Origin: Kocuria sp. cx-455 | GTDB lineage: Bacteria; Actinomycetota; Actinomycetes; Actinomycetales; Micrococcaceae | DNA length: 64,000 nt | Assembly (NCBI RefSeq): GCF_014698015.1 | Contig: NZ_JACXBS010000001.1 | Span: 828,006 to 892,005 of the forward strand | Direction of reading: 5' to 3' | Shown: positions 38,309 to 46,829 of the stretch, piece after piece | Layout of the letters: each line of letters begins with the position of its first letter | Numbering within the stretch: position 1 is the first letter of the stretch | Translations under genes and position numbers: made by a program | Notes under the pieces: generated by a model | Seen by the model: the letters and a program-made list of their open reading frames with translations, nothing else | Told to the model about the DNA's origin: nothing | Database searches by the model: none

Positions 38309-39787
38309 ATGTCCAACTTTGGTTCATCGCGCGCCACCGGCGCGCCTGGAATTCACGACGAAACACGTGACACACGCGCAACTGGCGCCGCGACGTCGAC
38401 CGCTCCCGGCAAGGTGGCGCAGGCCGATTTCATGCGGGAGCCGATCCCGCGCAAGGTGTACCTGGTTGCGGTTCTGGCGGGCTTGTCCGGCCTGTTGTAC
38501 GGCTTCGACTCCGGAGCAATCTCGGGTGCGTTGCCCTTGCTCGAGGGGCAGTTCGGTCTCACCGCTTCACAGACCGGTCTCATCACCTCGCTGTTGCTCT
38601 ACGGCGCGTTGCCGTCCATCGTGGTCTCCACCATTGCGGCTCGTCGCTTCGATCGGCGGCAGATCCTGCTGGTAGGCGGCATGATCTTTATTCTCGGATC
38701 CCTGTTCTGTGCCATTGTGTCGGGACCTATCGGCCTCATGGCAGCGCGGTTCTTCCTGGGATTCGGTATCGGTATCGCCAACATGTTCGGGTTGATTTAC
38801 CTGTCGGAGCTCGCACCCACGCGTGTCCGTGGCCTGCTGACCGGTCTGTACCAGCTCGCCGTGAACGTCGGTATCTTGGCTGCCTACGGGGTGGGCGACA
38901 TCTTCCACAGCACCCCTGACGGATGGCGCTGGATGCTCGGACTGGGTGTAATTCCGGCCGTCATCTTCTTTGTGGGTATGTTCATTGCTCCGCCATCGCC
39001 CCGCTGGTTGATGATGCGTGGTCGGTCCCGAGACGCGCTCAACGTTCTGCGGACCATGCGCGGTGGCGAAGAGTTCGCGGCCAAGGAAATCCAGGAAATC
39101 GAAGAAGTCCTCGATCGCCCCACCAGGGGTCTGGGCGGGGTCCTCTCCGATGCGCGAAAACCACTCACCATTCTTGCGATTCTGACCTTCTTCCAGGTCT
39201 GGACCGGTATCAACGCAGTGGTTTACTACGCACCCATCATCTTCAAGGATGTTGAGGGGCTCGGTAACAATCCTGGTGCCGTGGCCAACTACGGTGTGGG
39301 CATCGCTCTGGTGGTCTCCACAGCCATTGCACTGCCATTGATCGACAAGATGGGGCGCGTGAAAATGCTCGCCATCTCCATGGCGGGACAGGCCGTGGCG
39401 ATGGTTGTGCTGACCTTCTTCGCGGAATCCGGATGGATCGCCGTGGCCGCAGTCTTCGTCTACACGTTCTCCTTCGGCTTCGGCCTGGGACCGGTCTTCT
39501 GGCTGTACGTACCGGAGATCCTGCCGCTGCAGACTCGCGCCATCGGTACCGGCATCATCACCTTCACGCAGTACTTGCTCAACGCTACGTTCGCCTTGGT
39601 GTTCCCGATGCTGCTTGCAGGTATGGGCCCGTGGATCTTTATGGTCTTCGCGGTCCTGTCGGTGGCAGGAACGGCCTACACCATTCTGCGAGTGCCCGAG
39701 ACCAAGGGCCGTTCCCTCGAGGAGATCGAAGAGGAGATTTTCGGCGAGGTCAAGTCTGTAACCGGCAAGCAGACGGTGGGACAGTAA
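38309..39787 (+). CDS. MFS sugar porter, probable L-fucose:proton symporter
   Basis: Major facilitator (492 aa) of the sugar porter family with 12 hydrophobic segments. Signatures: LYGFDSGAISGALPLL (segment 1), RFFLGFGIGIANMFGLIYLSELAPTRVRG (segments 4-5), GINAVVYYAPIIF (segment 7) and the C-terminal VPETKGRSLEEIEEE. The first 45 residues are a polar Thr/Ala-rich tail. It is placed between the dehydratase and the mutarotase, so L-fucose (or a related deoxy sugar) is the inferred substrate. It is not the FucP type of E. coli. Confidence 0.88.
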   Translation: MSNFGSSRATGAPGIHDETRDTRATGAATSTAPGKVAQADFMREPIPRKVYLVAVLAGLSGLLYGFDSGAISGALPLLEGQFGLTASQTGLITSLLLYGALPSIVVSTIAARRFDRRQILLVGGMIFILGSLFCAIVSGPIGLMAARFFLGFGIGIANMFGLIYLSELAPTRVRGLLTGLYQLAVNVGILAAYGVGDIFHSTPDGWRWMLGLGVIPAVIFFVGMFIAPPSPRWLMMRGRSRDALNVLRTMRGGEEFAAKEIQEIEEVLDRPTRGLGGVLSDARKPLTILAILTFFQVWTGINAVVYYAPIIFKDVEGLGNNPGAVANYGVGIALVVSTAIALPLIDKMGRVKMLAISMAGQAVAMVVLTFFAESGWIAVAAVFVYTFSFGFGLGPVFWLYVPEILPLQTRAIGTGIITFTQYLLNATFALVFPMLLAGMGPWIFMVFAVLSVAGTAYTILRVPETKGRSLEEIEEEIFGEVKSVTGKQTVGQ

Positions 39788-39790
39788 CTC

Positions 39791-40252
39791 ATGATGCGAA
39801 CACCGATTACCCATCCCGAGCTGTTGGCCGCATTGGCCCGGTGCGGCCACGGGACCAAGATTCTGATCGCGGACGGCAACTACCCCCACGTCACGGGGGT
39901 GGGTCCCCACACCACACGGATCGCACTCAACGTGGCTCCCGGCTTGCTGACGGCGGACCAGGTTCTGGAGCTTCTGATTGCCACGGTTCCGGTGGAGGCC
40001 GCCGAATACATGGAGAACGCCGACGGCGCCGCTTCGCCGGCTGTCGAGGGCTACGGCCAGGCACTTGGACCGGACATTGCATTGTCGGGATTGGAACGAT
40101 TCACGTTCTATGACCGTGCTCGGGAGAATGACGTGGCCGTGGTCGTCGCCACCGGGGAGCAGCGGCAGTACGCGAACCTCATGCTCACGGTGGGCGTGAT
40201 CCCGGAAACTCAGACCAAGGTGAGCACCACCGGCGCGGGGAGGGCTGCGTAG
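39791..40252 (+). CDS. RbsD/FucU family L-fucose mutarotase
   Basis: A 153-aa protein of the RbsD/FucU fold, which interconverts pyranose anomers. Visible motifs are ARCGHGTKILIADGNYP (His and Asp of the active site) and the C-terminal QRQYANLMLTVG. It supplies the anomer used by the dehydrogenase. The ATG at 39794 is an equal alternative. Four bases after the porter and two bases before the lactonase, so in one operon. Confidence 0.88.
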   Translation: MMRTPITHPELLAALARCGHGTKILIADGNYPHVTGVGPHTTRIALNVAPGLLTADQVLELLIATVPVEAAEYMENADGAASPAVEGYGQALGPDIALSGLERFTFYDRARENDVAVVVATGEQRQYANLMLTVGVIPETQTKVSTTGAGRAA

Positions 40253-40254
40253 CA

Positions 40255-41226
40255 ATGAAGCACGCGACGTCGACCCCCGAACAGACCCGGTTACCCCTGG
40301 TGGACTCTCATCGCCACCTGTGGGATCTGCACCACCTGCCGTGGAATTGGGTGCGCGGAGCAGCCCTTCCCACGGAGGATCTGTTCACCGAACCGGAGAG
40401 TCTGCCGTCGGTTCTGGTGGAGGCGGGGGTCGACGTCGGCTACGAGAAAGCTGAGCTGGATTGGCTGCTCGGTATCGCCGAGCGGGACGAGAAAGTATTG
40501 GGCATCGTGGCGGCAGTACCTCACGGCACGGAGGCCACCGAGGACACGATGCGCTCGCTCGCAGACAGGTCGCATGTGGTCGGAGTGCGGCACAACCTGC
40601 AGGGGCTCGGGCCGGGTGAGTTGGCGGCTCGTGGCGTCGTCGGCATGATCGCTGCAGCCCACGCGAACGGATTGACGTTCGACGTGTGTGTGCGTGCCCA
40701 CCAGCTCGTGGAGGTAACGCAGATGCTGCGGAGGCTCGACACCGACGGCACCCTGGTGCTCGATCACCTGGGCAAGCCCCCGCTGGGACAGGACCTCACA
40801 CGCTGGCGGGACGACATCGCCACGATAGCGGCCGACCCCAGGGTCGTTGTGAAGTGTTCGGGCCTGGTGGCCGAAATGCCCCCGCGACACCAGCCGCGGA
40901 GAGCCAGATCGGAGCCGGCAACCGCTCAGTCCTCACGAACAGTACTGACGCCTGAGGCCGCTGAGCTGTGCAGCGCACCTTTGCGGTTCGCTCTGCGGAA
41001 CTTCGGGCATGAGCGCGTCATGCTCGGTTCGGATGCCCCGGTATCGGGGAAGGGATGGGTCCGACCGGTTGATTGCATCCAGTTCCAAACCCAACTGTTG
41101 AAACCCGACCTCACTGGGCGCGCGCTCGAATCGATCGCATCCTTGACCGCGCAGCGCGTCTACGGACTGAGCGAGCCAAGGGCGACCGTCACCGGCGCGG
41201 TGAGCGCTCCGCACGGTCACCACTAG
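40255..41226 (+). CDS. Amidohydrolase, probable L-fuconolactonase
   Basis: An amidohydrolase-2 family enzyme (323 aa) that should open L-fucono-lactone to L-fuconate. Metal-binding motif VDSHRHLWDL near residue 16, LVLDHLGKPPLG in the middle, and the essential Asp in VMLGSDAPVSG. Between about 208 and 240 there is an Arg/Ser/Thr-rich insertion (PRRARSEPATAQSSRT) that makes it about 35 residues longer than typical relatives. The start two bases after the mutarotase confirms the operon. Confidence 0.85.
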   Translation: MKHATSTPEQTRLPLVDSHRHLWDLHHLPWNWVRGAALPTEDLFTEPESLPSVLVEAGVDVGYEKAELDWLLGIAERDEKVLGIVAAVPHGTEATEDTMRSLADRSHVVGVRHNLQGLGPGELAARGVVGMIAAAHANGLTFDVCVRAHQLVEVTQMLRRLDTDGTLVLDHLGKPPLGQDLTRWRDDIATIAADPRVVVKCSGLVAEMPPRHQPRRARSEPATAQSSRTVLTPEAAELCSAPLRFALRNFGHERVMLGSDAPVSGKGWVRPVDCIQFQTQLLKPDLTGRALESIASLTAQRVYGLSEPRATVTGAVSAPHGHH

Positions 41227-41258
41227 AACAATCTGTGAACCTCAAGAGGACAACCGAT

Positions 41259-42227
41259 ATGAAGTCAATACTCGAAGAAGCCATTGCCCATCACGGCAAA
41301 TTGGGTTTCGGAGCGGCACAGCTCGGAAACCTCTACAGAACCGTCGACGACACCACGGCCCGTGAGGCGTTGGAAACGGCCTGGGACCTGGGGATTCGCC
41401 ACTTCGACACCGCGCCCCATTACGGGCTGGGACTCTCGGAACGGAGGCTCGGGGCATTCCTGCAGAGCAAACCGCGCGATGAATTCATTCTTTCCACCAA
41501 GGTAGGGCGCCTACTGCGGGACAACCCGAATCCCCGGGGCGAGGACACCGAGGGATTCGAGGTCCCGGACGATCTTCACCGTGTACGGGATTACTCCGCA
41601 GACGGAGTGAAGCGGTCCTTGGATGAGTCTTTGGAACGGCTGGGCCTGGACCGCGTGGACATCGTCTACATTCACGACCCCGATGAGTACTGGGATCAGG
41701 CGCTGCACGGCGCGGTCCCTGCATTGACGGAGCTTCGAGAACAAGGCGTGATCCAAGGCTGGGGCGCCGGCATGAACCAGTGGCAAATGCTCGAACGATT
41801 CGTGGTGGAAACACAGCCGGACATCATCATGCTGGCAGGGCGGTACACGCTCCTGGAACAGGACGCGGCGCAGTCGCTGCTTCCTGCGTGCGAGAAGCAC
41901 AACGTGAAGGTCAACGCGGTGGGAGTTTTCAACTCCGGGCTTCTGGCCCGCCAAGACGTCCCGGACGACGCGCATTACAACTACGACGCCGCTCCGCCCG
42001 AGCTCATCGCACGGGCTCGTCAACTGGCGGACCTCGCGGCAGAACAAGGCACAACATTGCCTGCCGCGGCCCTCGCTTTCCCGATGCGCCATCCGGCAGT
42101 CGTGACCAGCGTTGTGGGAATGCGGACCCCGGACCATGTGCGCCGCAATGTGGAACTCGCCGAGACACCCGTCCCGGATGAGTTCTGGTCCGCAGCCGCC
42201 GATGCGGGGCTCATCACCAGCCCCTGA
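41259..42227 (+). CDS. Aldo/keto reductase, probable L-fucose dehydrogenase
   Basis: Aldo/keto reductase (322 aa) of the D-threo-aldose/L-fucose 1-dehydrogenase group, oxidising L-fucose to its lactone with NAD(P)+. Catalytic tetrad: Asp50 and Tyr55 in HFDTAPHYGLGLSE, Lys81 in LSTKVG and His in VYIHDPDEY. AAGAGGA precedes the ATG. This enzyme type, rather than an isomerase, sets the non-phosphorylating route. The longer frame upstream overlaps the lactonase and has no support. Confidence 0.88.
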   Translation: MKSILEEAIAHHGKLGFGAAQLGNLYRTVDDTTAREALETAWDLGIRHFDTAPHYGLGLSERRLGAFLQSKPRDEFILSTKVGRLLRDNPNPRGEDTEGFEVPDDLHRVRDYSADGVKRSLDESLERLGLDRVDIVYIHDPDEYWDQALHGAVPALTELREQGVIQGWGAGMNQWQMLERFVVETQPDIIMLAGRYTLLEQDAAQSLLPACEKHNVKVNAVGVFNSGLLARQDVPDDAHYNYDAAPPELIARARQLADLAAEQGTTLPAAALAFPMRHPAVVTSVVGMRTPDHVRRNVELAETPVPDEFWSAAADAGLITSP

Positions 42228-42269
42228 CCCGAAGACAACTACTTACCAACGAGATACACGGAGGAACAC

Positions 42270-43118
42270 ATGAAACTGATGCGAGTGGGAGACAAGGGCC
42301 AGGAAATCCCGGTCGTGGAATACCAGGGTGCTCACTACGATGCTTCCGCAGCGGTGAAGGACTTCGACCCAGAGTTCTTCGCGACCGGAGGGATCGAAAC
42401 TCTGCGGGCTGCCCTGGAACGCGGAGAGCTGTCCAATGCAGACATCGCCGGGCAGCGCCTGGGCGCACCCCTCACACGGCCCTCGGCGGTGATCTGCATC
42501 GGTCAGAACTACGTGGAGCACGCCGCTGAATCCGGTGACGCGCCGCCCAAGCTGCCGATCATCTTCTTCAAGACACCCAATACCCTGACCGGACCCAACG
42601 ATGACATTGCCCTGCCCCCGGGTTCGGAGAAGAGCGACTGGGAAGTGGAGCTGGTCATCGTGATGGGCAAGCAAGCGGCTTATCTGGAGACCGAAACGGA
42701 GGCGGCTGAGTGCGTCGCCGGCTACACCCTGGCCGACGATCTGTCCGAACGCGCCTACCAGATCGAGGACTCAGGCGGGCAGTGGTCCAAGGGTAAGTGC
42801 ATCAAGGACTACATGCCACTCGGCCCTGTGGTCGTGACCGCGGACGAGTTTGATCCGCACGACGTGGCATTGAGTTCTTCGGTCAACGGTGAGCCACGCC
42901 AGGGCTCGCGCACCTCGGACATGATCTTCTCGGTCGAGTACATCGTGAAGCACCTGTCCCATTACATGCAGTTGGAACCGGGCGACATCATCTCCACAGG
43001 CACGCCCAAGGGCGTCGCACTGTCCGGAAAGTTCCCGTACCTGAAGGCCGGCGACGTGGTGGAGGTGGAGATCGAGGGTATCGGTCAACAGCGTCACCGC
43101 ATGGTTGCCCGCGCCTGA
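42270..43118 (+). CDS. FAH-family hydrolase, probable 2,4-diketo-3-deoxy-L-fuconate hydrolase
   Basis: A fumarylacetoacetate hydrolase superfamily enzyme (282 aa) that should split 2,4-diketo-3-deoxy-L-fuconate to pyruvate and L-lactate. Metal-binding Glu residues are in DWEVELVIVMG, with Asp in ADDLSERAYQ, and the loop SRTSDMIFSVEYIV and TGTPKGVAL are typical. GGAGGA precedes the ATG. Most FAH relatives in sugar-acid operons are co-transcribed with an SDR, as here. Confidence 0.88.
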   Translation: MKLMRVGDKGQEIPVVEYQGAHYDASAAVKDFDPEFFATGGIETLRAALERGELSNADIAGQRLGAPLTRPSAVICIGQNYVEHAAESGDAPPKLPIIFFKTPNTLTGPNDDIALPPGSEKSDWEVELVIVMGKQAAYLETETEAAECVAGYTLADDLSERAYQIEDSGGQWSKGKCIKDYMPLGPVVVTADEFDPHDVALSSSVNGEPRQGSRTSDMIFSVEYIVKHLSHYMQLEPGDIISTGTPKGVALSGKFPYLKAGDVVEVEIEGIGQQRHRMVARA

Positions 43119-43152
43119 CCCGCCCAGCATTCAAGCAAGAAGAGAGGGATTC

Positions 43153-43911
43153 ATGAGCTCACAAGAATTCGATGGACTGGTTGCCATTGTGACCGGAGGA
43201 GCCTCCGGCATCGGAGATTCCACGACTAGGGCGCTGCAGACTCGCGGTGCCAAAGTGGCCGTTCTCGATCTCAACCCCGCGAACGCCGCCCCGGGCGCGC
43301 TCCAGGTCCAGTGCGACGTCGCCGACGACGCTTCGGTCCAGAACGCGATCGGCACCACCGTGGCAGAGCTGGGCGGTATCGACGTGGTGATCAATAATGC
43401 GGGCATCGGAGCCCAGGGCGATGTCGCCGCTAATGACGACGACGAGTGGCACCGCGTCTGGGACATCAACGTGGTGGGCATGGTCCGCGTGACCCGCGCG
43501 GCGCTGCCGTACCTGCGGAAATCGGAGCACGCGTCCGTGGTCAACACATGCTCCATTGCCGCGACCGCGGGCCTACCCGAACGTGTGCTGTACTCGGCCA
43601 CCAAGGGAGCGATTCTCGCGATGACCCGCGCGATGGCCGCGGATCACCTGCGCGAGGGCATCCGGGTGAACTGTGTGAACCCGGGAACCGCCAACACTCC
43701 GTGGATCGGAAACCTGCTGTCCAAGGCTCCGGACCCTGAGGCGGAACGTGCCGCCTTGAACGCCCGCCAGCCGCATGGCCGGCTGGTGGAACCGGATGAG
43801 GTGGCGTCAGCCATTTGCTATCTGGCCAGCCCTCTCAATGCATCGACCAGTGGCGTCGATCTTGCCGTGGACGGCGGCATGGAGGCCCTGCGCCTGCGCC
43901 CTGCCGAGTGA
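43153..43911 (+). CDS. SDR oxidoreductase, probable 2-keto-3-deoxy-L-fuconate dehydrogenase
   Basis: Short-chain dehydrogenase (252 aa) that should oxidise C4 of 2-keto-3-deoxy-L-fuconate with NAD+. Cofactor motif TGGASGIG at 14-21, NNAGIG near 84, catalytic Ser134, Tyr147 and Lys151 (YSATK). AGAGAGGGA lies upstream of the ATG. It is the last gene of the operon and converges on the regulator gene, with a shared hairpin between them. Confidence 0.9.
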   Translation: MSSQEFDGLVAIVTGGASGIGDSTTRALQTRGAKVAVLDLNPANAAPGALQVQCDVADDASVQNAIGTTVAELGGIDVVINNAGIGAQGDVAANDDDEWHRVWDINVVGMVRVTRAALPYLRKSEHASVVNTCSIAATAGLPERVLYSATKGAILAMTRAMAADHLREGIRVNCVNPGTANTPWIGNLLSKAPDPEAERAALNARQPHGRLVEPDEVASAICYLASPLNASTSGVDLAVDGGMEALRLRPAE

Positions 43912-43930
43912 TCTGAGGCTGCTTATCTGC

Positions 43931-43971
43931 AACGGCCCGGCCGATTGAGACGCTCAATCGGTCGAGCCGTT
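43931..43971. terminator. Bidirectional hairpin between the SDR and regulator genes
   Basis: CCGATTGAG-ACG-CTCAATCGG with an outer AACGGC/GCCGTT arm. It overlaps the last codons of the regulator gene. Confidence 0.65.
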
Positions 43972-44673
43972 GAGGTCCTCAGGGATCTCGGACAAGGGAG
44001 ACTCGGTCAGTGCAATGCGCAGCCAGCGCTCCACGCCCTGCAAATGGTGGATCATGGCCGCGCGTGCCAGTGCCGGATCCCGGCGCCGAAGGGCGTCCAA
44101 GATCTCCTGATGCTCCTCCATGGTGCGTTCGGCCGAGCCCTGCTGCGTCATACCGCGCCATGCTCGCGCGCGCACGGTTCGGGAGTTGAGGCTCCCGGTG
44201 AGTGAACTCAGATAACCGTTGCCCGCAGCGTCTCCAATGATGCCGTGGAACGCCAGATCCTGGTCGACGAGCGAGTCGATGTTCTCCACGTCGGTCTTAT
44301 CCAAGGTCCGCTGGATCTTCTCGAGTTGTTCCTCCGAGATCCGAGCTGCGGCCAATTCGACCGCTGCGGCTTCCAGAACGCGGCGGGTTTCCAGCAGCTC
44401 CAGCACCGATGAGTTCTGGTGCAGCTCCAGCACGAAAGAGATTGCCTCCGACAGGTGCTGGGTGTTCAACTCCGTCACGTAGGTGCCGTCGCCCTGCCTG
44501 ATGTCCAGGATGCGCACCACTTCGAGTGCCTTGACCGCCTCGCGCAGCGAACTGCGTGACAGGCCCAAGTGCTCTGCAAGTTCCTTCTCGGGGGGCAATC
44601 TGTCGCCGGGGCCCAGCTCACCGTTGAGGATCATGGCGCGCAGCCGGGCCATGGCGGTATTGGTGAGCGACAC
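43954..44673 (-). CDS. FadR/GntR-family transcriptional regulator
   Basis: A 239-aa GntR-type repressor of the FadR subfamily. N-terminal winged helix-turn-helix (about 1-70: MARLRAMILNGELGPGDRLPP, ELAEHLGLSRSSLREAVKALE), then an FCD ligand domain with the metal-type pattern DLAFHGIIGDAAGN and conserved late histidines. GTG 44673 is chosen because AGGAGG lies seven bases upstream. Located at the end of the fuc operon and convergent with it; likely controls the four CATCSGATG operators. No copy of that motif is seen in its own promoter. The effector is probably fucose-derived. Confidence 0.88.
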   Translation of the reverse strand: MSLTNTAMARLRAMILNGELGPGDRLPPEKELAEHLGLSRSSLREAVKALEVVRILDIRQGDGTYVTELNTQHLSEAISFVLELHQNSSVLELLETRRVLEAAAVELAAARISEEQLEKIQRTLDKTDVENIDSLVDQDLAFHGIIGDAAGNGYLSSLTGSLNSRTVRARAWRGMTQQGSAERTMEEHQEILDALRRRDPALARAAMIHHLQGVERWLRIALTESPLSEIPEDLNGSTD

Positions 44674-44803
44674 GGGGCGACCTCCTGAAATGAGTGGACG
44701 GACATGAGCTGACGGTGACGCGGAAATCCGTCTCCACAAGTATCCCTGACACGCTCGTGAGAAAGCTTATGAGGCAGACAACCGGTCGCTTTGAGTCAGG
44801 TGG

Positions 44804-44809
44804 CAGACT
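44804..44809 (+). promoter_or_regulatory. -10-like box before the aldo/keto reductase
   Basis: CAGACT is followed by seven bases and the ATG, with no ribosome site. It matches the leaderless layout of tsaB and acpS apart from the first base. Confidence 0.35.
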
Positions 44810-44816
44810 AGTTCCC

Positions 44817-45908
44817 ATGCTGACTTTTGGTGATGACACAGTCTGGACCGCGGCCGAGGATCGTTACGACACCATGCCTTACCGGCGGGTGGGGAACTCG
44901 GGCCTGAAGCTGCCGGCGCTGTCCCTGGGGCTGTGGCACAACTTCGGTGACGACACCCCGCTGTCCACCATGCGCGCCACCCTGCGCAAAGCCTTCGACC
45001 TGGGCATCACGCACTTCGATCTGGCCAACAACTACGGACCGCCGGCGGGTTCGGCCGAGCTGAACTTCGGCCGTATCCTCCGTGAGGACTTCGCGCGGTA
45101 CCGTCAGGAACTGATCATTTCCAGCAAAGCCGGGTGGCAGATGTGGCCGGGCCCGTACGGGGGAGTGGGCGGCTCCAGGAAATACCTGCTGGACTCCCTT
45201 GACCAGTCCTTGGAACGCATGGGCCTGGATCGCGTGGACATCTTCTACCACCACCGCCCGGACGCCGACACCCCGCTCGAGGAAACCATGGGCGCGCTGG
45301 ACCACATCGTGCGCTCGGGTCGGGCGAGCTACGTGGGCATTTCGTCCTACAGCGCGGACCTCACGCTCGCGGCGCAGCAGATCATGAGGGAGCTGGGCAC
45401 CCCGCTGCTCATTCACCAGCCCTCCTACTCCATGCTCAACCGCTGGATCGAGCAGCCCAACGAGCGCACCGACGGAAAGAACCTGCTCGCCGCACTGACG
45501 GCCGCCGGCATGGGGTCCATCAGCTTCTCCCCGTTGGCGCAGGGCATGTTGACCGACAAGTACCTGGGCGGTGTTCCGGAGGAATCCCGCGCGGCGGCCG
45601 GTAAGTCCCTCAACCCGGAATGGTTGACCGACAACACTGTGGAGCAGATCAGGGAACTGAACTCGATGGCCGAGGACCGCGGGCAGACACTGGCTCAAAT
45701 GGCCATCGCGTGGGTGCTGCGTCCGCAGCCCGAAGGTCAGGTCACCACCGCACTCGTCGGGGCGTCTTCACCGGCGCAGATTGCCGATTCCGCGGCGGCC
45801 GTCCACAACCTGGACTTCACCCCGGCCGAACTCGAACGGATCGACGCGCTCGTCACGGATGCAGATATCAACATCTGGGGTGCCGCCACCGAATCCAAGC
45901 ACGCATGA
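44817..45908 (+). CDS. Aldo/keto reductase of the YghZ/L-glyceraldehyde-3-phosphate reductase type
   Basis: Aldo/keto reductase (363 aa). Relatives reduce L-glyceraldehyde-3-phosphate, methylglyoxal and similar aldehydes with NADPH, or act as potassium-channel beta-like proteins. Motifs: MPYRRVGNSGLKLPALSLGLW, catalytic Asp/Tyr in HFDLANNYGPPAGSAE, Lys in IISSKAGWQMWPGPYG and FYHHRPD. The C-terminal cofactor segment (TTALVGASSPAQI) is complete. It diverges from the fuc regulator and overlaps the LysE gene by four bases. Substrate not determinable from sequence. Confidence 0.87.
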   Translation: MLTFGDDTVWTAAEDRYDTMPYRRVGNSGLKLPALSLGLWHNFGDDTPLSTMRATLRKAFDLGITHFDLANNYGPPAGSAELNFGRILREDFARYRQELIISSKAGWQMWPGPYGGVGGSRKYLLDSLDQSLERMGLDRVDIFYHHRPDADTPLEETMGALDHIVRSGRASYVGISSYSADLTLAAQQIMRELGTPLLIHQPSYSMLNRWIEQPNERTDGKNLLAALTAAGMGSISFSPLAQGMLTDKYLGGVPEESRAAAGKSLNPEWLTDNTVEQIRELNSMAEDRGQTLAQMAIAWVLRPQPEGQVTTALVGASSPAQIADSAAAVHNLDFTPAELERIDALVTDADINIWGAATESKHA

Positions 45909-46672
45909 GCACAACACAGTACTTGGCACTACTCGGTCTCTGGGTCGCGGGCATCGTCTCGCCGGGCCCGGACATCCTGGTCATCCTCCGCAACGCGTTC
46001 CTGTCCTCGCGCGGCAAAGCCATGCTGACCGCCCTGGGCGTGATGATCGGCAACATCATCTGGATCACCCTCTCGCTCACCGGCGTCACGGTGGTGATCA
46101 ACCAGAACGAGGTGCTCAAACTCATCATCCAGATCGCGGGCGCCCTGTTCCTCGCCTGGATGGGCTACGGCTCGATTCGCTCGGCGCTCGCGGCCAGATC
46201 CAATTCACGACGTCGTTCGGGGTCCGTGAGCGCGGCTGCTGCGGGCGGTGCCGGACCCGGCGCGGGTGAGGCCGCGCCGTCACCGGCCACGGTGGAGGCC
46301 GCCGAGCAGATCCCGGAGCCCGCAGCCAGCGCGCGCGGTGGCGGGATCCTGGGCACCAAGAACCTGACCGGATTCCGGGCAGTGGTGCAGGGCATGATCA
46401 CCAACCTCTCCAACGCCAAGGCCATTGTGTTCTTCATTGCGCTATTCGCGTCGGTGGTACCGGCCAATGCGCTGTGGTGGGAATCCATGCTCGTGGCCGC
46501 GCTGTTGTTCGCGGTGGGACTGGCATGGTTCTGCGCGGTCGCGTGGTTCGGGTCCGTGCCGACACTGGCCGCACGGTTCCAGGCCCATTCGGTGGGTGTG
46601 GAACTCGTGGCCGGTGTGGTGTTCCTGGCGGTCTCCGTTTTGCTGATCGGCGAGGCCGCGCTGTCCTGGTGA
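45905..46672 (+). CDS. LysE/RhtB-family exporter with long Ala/Gly/Pro linker
   Basis: A transporter (255 aa) of the LysE superfamily, which exports amino acids or small metabolites. Typical start: LALLGLWVAGIVSPGPDILVILRNA; later MITNLSNAKAIVFFIALFASVVP. Between the third and fourth segments (about 97-150) there is a long low-complexity cytoplasmic linker (SAAAAGGAGPGAGEAAPSPA), longer than in usual 200-210 aa members. ATG overlaps the reductase stop (ATGA), so the two are coupled. Confidence 0.85.
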   Translation: MSTTQYLALLGLWVAGIVSPGPDILVILRNAFLSSRGKAMLTALGVMIGNIIWITLSLTGVTVVINQNEVLKLIIQIAGALFLAWMGYGSIRSALAARSNSRRRSGSVSAAAAGGAGPGAGEAAPSPATVEAAEQIPEPAASARGGGILGTKNLTGFRAVVQGMITNLSNAKAIVFFIALFASVVPANALWWESMLVAALLFAVGLAWFCAVAWFGSVPTLAARFQAHSVGVELVAGVVFLAVSVLLIGEAALSW

Positions 46673-46718
46673 GCCCGCGCCCGCCCGCAACGGTGCATCA
46701 ATCGACCCGCGGCGTGAC

Positions 46719-46724
46719 TAGACT
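46719..46724 (+). promoter_or_regulatory. -10 box for ino1
   Basis: TAGACT, about 106 bases before the ino1 GTG. It would give a leader of about 100 bases. No clear -35. Confidence 0.45.
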
Positions 46725-46829
46725 GTGGAGTCGGTTCTGTGCGGCGGGGCACTAGCGGTGGTCAGCCACCCGTGTGTCGGTGCGGGTCCGCACAATGACC
46801 ACCAACTATTTGATTCCCCGAGGAGAACC

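Noticed and set aside
38567..40255. A 562-codon minus-strand frame opposite the sugar porter gene
   Set aside because: The translation is His/Gln/Gly-rich and without domains, while the plus strand encodes a 12-segment transporter.
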